From NCBI GenBank assembly GCA_005881825.1, contig VBEO01000088.1, positions 1-34,423 on the forward strand: a stretch of DNA of 34,423 bases, written 5' to 3'. Within the stretch, counting starts at the first letter, position 1. Each line of letters opens with the position of its first letter. Positions 28,604 through 34,423 of this stretch are shown piece by piece. The stretch is from Chloroflexota bacterium (GTDB lineage Bacteria; Chloroflexota; Dormibacteria; Dormibacterales; Dormibacteraceae). The position numbers and the translations under genes were made by a program. A model generated the notes under the pieces. It was not told the origin of the DNA and searched no databases. It was given only the letters and a program-made list of their open reading frames with translations.

Positions 28604-29711
28604 CCGGCAGCCTGATCGTGCCCGATTCGGTCAGCGGCACCCGGCCGGCCGGCCCCGGGCTGACCAACGGCCGGCGGAGCACCACCGACTGCACCAATCC
28701 CAGCATCACCAGGTAGGTCAGCAGGGCCGAGCGCCCGTGCGAGATGAAGGGCAGGGGGATGCCCGCGATCGGCGTCAGGCCCACGTTCATGCCGATGTTC
28801 TGGACCACCTGCGTGAACAGGATCACGGCCGCACCGGCGCACAGCAGGAACCCGAAGCGGTCCGGTGCGACCGCGGCCGCCCTCGCCACCCGGTAGAGGA
28901 GGATCGTGAACAGTCCCAGCAGCAGCAGGCTGCCGAGCAGTCCGAACTCCTCCGCATAGACGGCGAAGACAAAGTCGGAGGTGCGCTCCGGGATGTAGCC
29001 GAGCTGGCCCTGGAGGCCGTGCAGCCAGCCCTGGCCGAAGATCCCGCCCGACCCGACCGCGATGCGCGCCTGGATCAGGTTGTAGCCGGCACCCAGCGGG
29101 TCCTGGGAGGGGTCGAGGAAGATCTGCAGGCGCTGGCGCTGGTAGCCCCGCAGCAGGTGCGGCAGCAGCGGTACCGCGACCGCGACACCGGCCAGGATCG
29201 AGGCCAGGACCAGCCTCGGCGCCCCCGCCAGGAAGAGCAGGCCCAGCAGCAGGGAGGCGAAGACGATGGCGGTGCCGAGATCGGGCTGGTAAAGCACGAG
29301 CAGCGTCGGCGGCAGGCCGAGGACGCCCAGCATCAGCACCTCGCGCCGGCCGGCGGTCTCTCGCCGCGCCAGAAAGGCCGCCAGGGCCACCAGGACCAGC
29401 AGCTTGGCGATCTCCGACGGCTCCACCTGGAGGCCGGCCACCCGCATCCAGCGCTGGGCGCCGTAGGCCGTGTGCCCGGCCACCTCGACCGTTATCAGCA
29501 GCAGCAGCGCCAACCCGTACAGGTAAGGCGCGGCCGGCTGCAGACGCCGGTAGTCGAAGGCGGCGGCGGCCACGTAGAGCAGCAAGCCGGCCGCGACGCC
29601 CCCCACCTGGGACGCGAAGTCTGCGCGCGAGGTCGAGAACAGCGTCATCAGCCCCAGCACCACCAGGGCCGCCAGGGTCAGCGCCTGCGTCAGGTCAGCT
29701 CTGCGTACCAA
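28599..29711 (-). CDS. rodA: Rod shape-determining protein RodA (SEDS glycosyltransferase)
   Basis: 370 aa from a TTG that overlaps the end of mrdA by 17 bp; the first membrane segment (LTLAALVVLGLMTLF) begins right after. About ten membrane segments are visible. SEDS signatures: AQRWMRVAGLQVEPSEIAKL, VLYQPDLGTAIVF with the conserved Asp, LDPSQDPLGAGYNLIQARIA, GIFGQGWLHG, LGYIPERTSDFVFAVYAEEF and GLTPIAGIPLPFISHG near the end. RodA polymerises lipid II into glycan strands in the elongasome with PBP2 (mrdA). Its stop lies inside the rplU -10 box. Confidence 0.95.
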   Translation of the reverse strand: MVRRADLTQALTLAALVVLGLMTLFSTSRADFASQVGGVAAGLLLYVAAAAFDYRRLQPAAPYLYGLALLLLITVEVAGHTAYGAQRWMRVAGLQVEPSEIAKLLVLVALAAFLARRETAGRREVLMLGVLGLPPTLLVLYQPDLGTAIVFASLLLGLLFLAGAPRLVLASILAGVAVAVPLLPHLLRGYQRQRLQIFLDPSQDPLGAGYNLIQARIAVGSGGIFGQGWLHGLQGQLGYIPERTSDFVFAVYAEEFGLLGSLLLLGLFTILLYRVARAAAVAPDRFGFLLCAGAAVILFTQVVQNIGMNVGLTPIAGIPLPFISHGRSALLTYLVMLGLVQSVVLRRPLVSPGPAGRVPLTESGTIRLPV

Positions 29712-31545
29712 GGATCTGGGCGCGGTGGCTGTAGTAGTAGTCGGCGATCTTGACCGCCACCGGCTCGGCGGTGTCATGGCCCTCGCCGCCGCCCTCCACC
29801 AGGACCACGATCGCGATCTCCGGATGGTCGTAGGGCGAGAAGAACGTGAACCAGGCGTGCAGCGGGAGGTCGGTGCCCGATCCGCCGTACTGCGCGGAGC
29901 CCGTCTTGCAGCCGCCGTCGTACTTGAACCTGTCGTTGCGGAAGAGGAAGCCGGTTCCATAGGGCGCCTGCAGGCACTGCCGCATGCCCTCGCGTACGAC
30001 CTCCAGGTTGGCCGGCGAGACGGGCACCGTCGACACCGGCTTGGCCTGGGCGGTGGCCGCCACCCGGCCGCCTGGCGTTCGGACCTGGCTTACCACCGTC
30101 GGCTGGAGCAGTGTGCCCCCGTTGGCGATCGCGCTGACGTACATGGCCTGGATCAGCGGCGAGGTCAGCAGCGCCGACTGGCCGATGCCCATGGTCAGCG
30201 TCTCGCCCGGGTTCCAGCGGCAGCCGGGCGCTTCCGTCGCCTGGCATTGGGCGGCCTGCCAGGCCTCGTCCGGGACCAGGCCGGCCTGGGCGCCCGGGAT
30301 CTCGAAAATCGGCGCCGACCCGTAGCCGAAATCCCTGGCGTAAGCAGCAAGAGACATGTCGCCCACGCTGTCCGCGACCCGGTAGAAGAAGGTGTCGCAG
30401 GACACGGCGATCGCCTTCTCGACGTTCATCTGCCCCATGTCGTAGCCCGCCCAGTTGCGGTAAGTCCACCCGCCGTAGGTGATGCCGGCCGGGCAGGGAA
30501 GCACGCTGTCGGCGCCGATCTTGCCGTCCTGCAGGCCGGCCGCCGCGGTGATCATCTTGAAGGTCGAGCCCGGCGGGTATAGACCGGCCAGCGCGCGGTC
30601 GTATAGCGGCTTGGCCGGGTCCTGGAGCAGCCGCTGGTAGGCGGCGGCCGAGATCCCCGCGGCGAACTGGTTGGGGTCGTAGCTCGGCGCGCTCACCAAT
30701 GCGAGCAGCTCGCCGTCGCGGGGGTCGACGACGATGGCCGCGCCCGCGCGCACGCCCGCCGATTGGATGCCCTCGCGCAGGTACTGGCCGACGGCCTGTT
30801 GGAGGCCGGCGTCGATGGAGAGGTAGACGCTGTCGCCGGCCACCGGCGGGTCCTGGGCGAGCGTGCGCATGGGCAGTCCGGCGGCATTCGTCTCCACGTC
30901 GGCCCAGCCGTTGCGGCCGCGCAGTAGGACCTCCAGGCCGGCCTCGACGCCGGCCTTGCCGGCCGTGTCGTCGGGGAGGTAGCCGAGGTTCTTGAGACGC
31001 GCGTACTCGTCCGAGTCGAGCCGGTTCGTGTAGCCGAGGACGTGGCCGAAGTCCTCCCAGTCGGCGTAGGTGCGCAGCGGAGTCTGATCCAGCTGGAATC
31101 CAGGCAGCTGGGGCAGCCGTTCGGCGATGGCCTGCGACTGCTCGGCGGAAAGCCCCGACTTGACGGTCACCGGCAGGTAGAGGTCGGGAGCCTTGAGCAG
31201 AAGCTGGCCGAGGCTGGGCTCGGCCACCCCCGCAAGGCGCGCGACCTGTGCCAGCTCCGACTGGCGGGCGACCGCGTTCGCGGGCAGCGCCGCCGGCAGC
31301 ATGCTCAGGGCCCAGGCCGGCGCGTTGCCGGCCAACCGCACGCCGTGGCGGTCGTAGACCACGCCCCGGTCGGCCTCCAGCACCACGCGGTGGACGCGGG
31401 TCTCCACGCCCGCGGCGGCCAGCTGCTGGTGCTGGCCGATCTGGAGCTGGACGAGCCGCACGGTCAGGGTGCTGACCACCAGCAGCACGACCAGCCCGCC
31501 GGCCAGCAGGCGCCCATTCCAGCGCGGTCGAGCGGCCTCTACCAA
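29695..31545 (-). CDS. mrdA: Penicillin-binding protein 2 (elongation transpeptidase)
   Basis: 616 aa from the TTG at 31545, which overlaps the mreD stop by 7 bp; an earlier TTG at 31614 would lie deep in mreD. One N-terminal membrane anchor (about 12-30), a dimerisation region starting LEADRGVVYDRHGVRLAGN, and a C-terminal transpeptidase domain with S327-T-F-K330 in YPPGSTFKMITAAAG, S382-C-D in AIAVSCDTFFYRVADS and K547-T-G in GCKTGSAQYGG. PBP2 crosslinks peptidoglycan made by RodA along the side wall, working outside the membrane. Active-site residues are intact. Extra cysteines occur in the transpeptidase domain (CPAGITYGG, CQATEAPGCRW). Confidence 0.95.
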   Translation of the reverse strand: MVEAARPRWNGRLLAGGLVVLLVVSTLTVRLVQLQIGQHQQLAAAGVETRVHRVVLEADRGVVYDRHGVRLAGNAPAWALSMLPAALPANAVARQSELAQVARLAGVAEPSLGQLLLKAPDLYLPVTVKSGLSAEQSQAIAERLPQLPGFQLDQTPLRTYADWEDFGHVLGYTNRLDSDEYARLKNLGYLPDDTAGKAGVEAGLEVLLRGRNGWADVETNAAGLPMRTLAQDPPVAGDSVYLSIDAGLQQAVGQYLREGIQSAGVRAGAAIVVDPRDGELLALVSAPSYDPNQFAAGISAAAYQRLLQDPAKPLYDRALAGLYPPGSTFKMITAAAGLQDGKIGADSVLPCPAGITYGGWTYRNWAGYDMGQMNVEKAIAVSCDTFFYRVADSVGDMSLAAYARDFGYGSAPIFEIPGAQAGLVPDEAWQAAQCQATEAPGCRWNPGETLTMGIGQSALLTSPLIQAMYVSAIANGGTLLQPTVVSQVRTPGGRVAATAQAKPVSTVPVSPANLEVVREGMRQCLQAPYGTGFLFRNDRFKYDGGCKTGSAQYGGSGTDLPLHAWFTFFSPYDHPEIAIVVLVEGGGEGHDTAEPVAVKIADYYYSHRAQILGTQS

Positions 31546-32042
31546 GACGGAATCCGAAGGGGCCGCGCCCCGCCTCGACGTGTCATGGCGGCCGCGCAGA
31601 GGGGAACCAGGCAAGCGGTCGTCAGCGCTCCTCCCAGCACCAGCGGCAGCGCCGCCCGAGGCGAAACCTGGGCCAGGCCCAGGGAATCCGCCAACGCCAG
31701 CAGCACGACTCCGTAAACCGCGCCGCCGGCCACCCCGGCGAGGATCGCGAAAGCCGGCCTGGCGTCATTTTCGAATGCCGCAGACAGCGCGCTTGCCACG
31801 TAGGCGGCCGAGACCGCCGCCAGGGCGTGCGCGCCCAGGGGTCCAATGCCGGCCAGGTCCAGCAGCAGCCCGCCGATCAGGGCCCAGCCGAGGCCGGCGG
31901 CGCCGCCGCGGAGCCAGGACCGCGCTACGACCAGCGCCAGCACCAGGTTGGGCTGGGGCCAGGCTGGGTCGAGGCGACCGATCAGCGTGACCTGGACCAG
32001 CGCGGCGGCAAGCAGCAGCGCTCCCTGTGCGAGCCGGTTCAC
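31539..32042 (-). CDS. mreD: Rod shape-determining protein MreD
   Basis: 167 aa with a GTG start overlapping the mreC stop by 4 nt (GTGA). It is a small hydrophobic protein with about five membrane segments: ALLLAAALVQVTLIGRL, PNLVLALVVARSWLRG, AGLGWALIGGLLLDLAG, GPLGAHALAAVSAAYVAS, ILAGVAGGAVYGVVLLAL. The GLLLDLAGIGPLGAHAL piece fits the MreD pattern of Leu-Asp followed by Pro-x-Gly. MreD is part of the elongasome at the inner membrane. Sequence similarity in this family is weak, so the call leans partly on its place between mreC and mrdA. Confidence 0.9.
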   Translation of the reverse strand: MNRLAQGALLLAAALVQVTLIGRLDPAWPQPNLVLALVVARSWLRGGAAGLGWALIGGLLLDLAGIGPLGAHALAAVSAAYVASALSAAFENDARPAFAILAGVAGGAVYGVVLLALADSLGLAQVSPRAALPLVLGGALTTACLVPLCAAAMTRRGGARPLRIPSW

Positions 32043-32844
32043 GAGGGAATGAAGTCGGTGACCACCAGCACCGCTTCCAGCTGGGAGAGGTCGTTGGCCC
32101 AGGCCAGCTCGGCGTACTGGACGGTGCTCGCTTCGCGGCGGTCGAAGCGGGTCAGCTGGCCGACCGGAATGCCGCGTGGGTAGCCGCCGCCGATGCCGGA
32201 GGTGAGCGCCCACTCCCCGACCTGGCCCGCCACGTCGGGCCGCGGCTGCACGTCCATGTGCAGCGGGCCCCCGCCGCCGCTGACCGTCCCCTCGAGACCG
32301 GACATCACCAGGTAGGCGTTGACGCGCACCAGGGGGTCGGCGACCGTCTGCACACTCGCCGAATGGGCGGCTACCTCGCCCACCCGTCCCACCAGACCGG
32401 CCCCGGTGAGGACGGTCATGCCCGGCTGCACGCCGTCGGCCGCGCCGCGGTCGATGGCCAACGTGCGGCTGAAGGCGTCCGGACCGCGTCCGACCACCTG
32501 GGCGGCGACCATCCGGTATCCGAACGAGCGCTCGAAGTGGAGGTCGCGCCGCAGCTGGGCGTTCTCTGCGCCCGCCGCCTGCAGCTGCGCCACCTGGGCA
32601 CGCAGGCGCGCGTTCTCAGCGCCGAGGCGCCGGTTATCAGACCGCAATGCTGCGATGTCGCCGAAAACCGAGAGCGCCTGGCCACCGGCGGCCTCCAGTG
32701 CTGTGGCGCCCGCCTCCAGCGGCGCCAGTGTCCCCCGCAGCTGGCCGCGCGCGCCCGCCAGCGGCGGCAGCTGAGAGAGCAGGATCAGGGCGCCAAGGGC
32801 GATGGCCGCGCCCGCGAACCAGCCCGAGGCGCGGGACTGCGCTC

Positions 32845-32848
<4 letters not shown>
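32039..32848 (-). CDS. mreC: Cell shape-determining protein MreC
   Basis: 269 aa with a TTG start overlapping the mreB stop by 4 nt (TTGA). One N-terminal membrane segment (about 10-26, WFAGAAIALGALILLS), a coiled coil (about 52-100, rich in DNRRLGAENARLRAQVAQL-type heptads), then the beta-barrel domain with VVGRGPDAFSRTLAIDRGAA, DGVQPGMTVLTGAGLVGRVG and ASVQTVADPLVRVNAYLV. MreC links the MreB cytoskeleton to PBP2 outside the membrane. Complete, and in standard order. Confidence 0.95.
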
Positions 32849-33903
<1,055 letters not shown>

Positions 33904-34067
33904 AGCTTGGGGAGCCAAAGGGCTGGCCGTAAGCGCCGGCTGGGCCGGCGCGTGTGAGTCCGTGATCGAGACGTTGAGGAGGCACCAGTGCGGCGTGCGC
34001 CGGGAGGGGGCACGCGGGGGGACCCGGGCAGGGTCCAGCCCGCGCAGCGACGCGGAGCGAGCGCGTA
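33904..34067. other. 164-bp insert between the two mreB 5' copies
   Basis: I recognise no gene here. It contains a strong hairpin (GCGCCGGC-TGG-GCCGGCGC, 33933-33951) that would form in the RNA leader 30 nt before mreB, and otherwise GC-rich sequence without repeats I can assign. It may be part of the original leader or foreign to it. Confidence 0.5.
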
Positions 34068-34124
34068 GAGGTCGATCCCCATGTCGCTCGACCAGAGTCC
34101 AAGAACTGAGGTGAGTAGGTTCAA
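34068..34124 (-). repeat. 57-bp direct repeat, upstream copy
   Basis: Exact second copy of mreB codons 1-19, located 221 bp upstream. On its far side it borders the 25-bp tandem repeats and the predicted promoter, so this copy occupies the place where an undisturbed mreB start would be expected. Confidence 0.95.
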
Positions 34125-34131
34125 GGCGTTA

Positions 34132-34181
34132 GAAGACGTGAGCGGCGACGGAGTTGGAAGACGTATGCGGCGACGGAGTCG
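34132..34181. repeat. Two tandem 25-bp repeats upstream of mreB
   Basis: 34132-34156 and 34157-34181 agree at 22 of 25 positions (core GCGGCGACGGAGT, preceded by GAAGACGT). They lie between the predicted -10 and the upstream mreB copy, so would be transcribed in the leader. They could be a regulator-binding pair or simple duplication. Confidence 0.75.
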
Positions 34182-34185
34182 GGCA

Positions 34186-34191
34186 ATCATA
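34186..34191 (-). promoter_or_regulatory. Probable -10 of the mre operon
   Basis: TATGAT on the minus strand (5 of 6 consensus) in the AT-richer stretch before mreB. No clear -35 is visible. Transcription would start near 34180 and run through both 25-bp repeats and both copies of the mreB 5' end. Confidence 0.4.
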
Positions 34192-34238
34192 CAGCCCGAT
34201 GTTGGGTTTTGTGCCCTACTTAACCACTAGATGTACCG

Positions 34239-34423
34239 TCAATGAAACAAAACAGCGGTTAGCGCGGCTACCACCACCGCAAAGCCCGCGAAGGGCAGGG
34301 CTAACCGCTCGTAGAGGAGTCGCGTCACCCCGGCCGGACGCCGCGTGAGATTGGCGGCGACCGCGATCGCCACGGCGGCCGCCCCCAAGCTCACCAGCAG
34401 GAACCTCAGAAGCCCCAGCGCGT
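34239..34423 (-). CDS. Unidentified membrane protein (C-terminal part, runs off window)
   Basis: The minus-strand frame is open from the window edge to a TGA at 34239, giving 60 residues. Two hydrophobic segments are seen: LLRFLLVSLGAAAVAIAVAA and, after the charged loop NLTRRPAGVTRLLYERL, a second one (ALPFAGFAVVVAALTAVLF) ending in a final His. This is a plausible C-terminus of an integral membrane protein with a positively charged loop between segments. I do not recognise the family. It ends about 50 bp before the mre promoter and would be the preceding transcription unit. Confidence 0.6.
   Translation of the reverse strand, partial: ALGLLRFLLVSLGAAAVAIAVAANLTRRPAGVTRLLYERLALPFAGFAVVVAALTAVLFH
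34244..34309 (-). terminator. Possible terminator inside the 3' end of the membrane protein gene
   Basis: A 10-bp perfect inverted repeat (AGCGGTTAGC at 34254-34263, complement at 34300-34309) encloses a 36-nt segment with its own small GCCC/GGGC stem, and GTTTTGTTTC follows on the minus strand. It could end transcription before mreB, but its long loop lowers confidence. Confidence 0.4.

Noticed and set aside
34132-34181. CRISPR-like repeat
   Set aside because: Only two directly adjacent units with no spacer between, and no cas genes in the window.

Overview
This is a GC-rich, gene-dense bacterial chromosome segment with no tRNA, rRNA, CRISPR array or insertion sequence that I can see. The cell-shape and ribosome operon order (mreB-mreC-mreD-mrdA-rodA-rplU-rpmA-obgE-nadD-rsfS), the very high GC, an HspR-like regulator, CGNR and PucR regulators and many apparently leaderless promoters suggest a soil-type lineage near Chloroflexota/Dormibacterota or Actinobacteria. 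That placement is inference; no rRNA is present to settle it.

Left part (1-12.3 kb), mostly central carbon metabolism. A glgX fragment (-) diverges from malQ and a GH15 glucoamylase/trehalase-type gene (+), a glycogen/maltodextrin module. Then come a YggT membrane protein, a Tat-exported DUF1906 (glycoside-hydrolase-like) protein, a TetR regulator overlapping an aldose-1-epimerase-like gene, aconitase (acnA), a luciferase-like flavin oxidoreductase and a serine hydrolase of the beta-lactamase/EstB type.

12.3-13.2 kb has no large gene. It holds three small minus-strand ORFs (55, 37 and 54 codons; two with Cys pairs resembling zinc ribbons), a strong intrinsic terminator, a 14-bp inverted repeat and a bidirectional hairpin. 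13.2-21.1 kb: a PucR-type regulator; glutamate synthase large subunit gltB, broken by a frameshift plus loss of about 42 highly conserved codons; and a translationally coupled pair, a CGNR zinc-finger regulator with a DpgC-like (cofactor-free dioxygenase family) protein.

21.0-24.8 kb, minus strand: glycosyltransferase GT4, a ThuA-Gfo/Idh fusion and a second Gfo/Idh oxidoreductase whose only sensible start is a non-standard AUA. In front lies a promoter-hairpin-terminator unit that could be a small RNA or an attenuator and carries a 10-nt match to the 16S rRNA 3' tail as I remember it.

24.8-34.2 kb, minus strand: a receiver-only response regulator plus HspR-like MerR protein, then the long housekeeping operon from mreB down to rsfS, with overlapping genes and many TTG starts. 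The first 19 codons of mreB (57 bp) are perfectly repeated 221 bp upstream, creating a 74-codon ORF whose stop overlaps the mreB start. The window ends in the C-terminus of an unidentified membrane protein (-).

Most striking observations: the mreB 5' duplication, the gltB lesion, the DpgC-like gene outside a recognisable antibiotic cluster, the candidate small RNA near 24.7 kb, the AUA start, and the recurrent -10 hexamers 6-11 nt before start codons.
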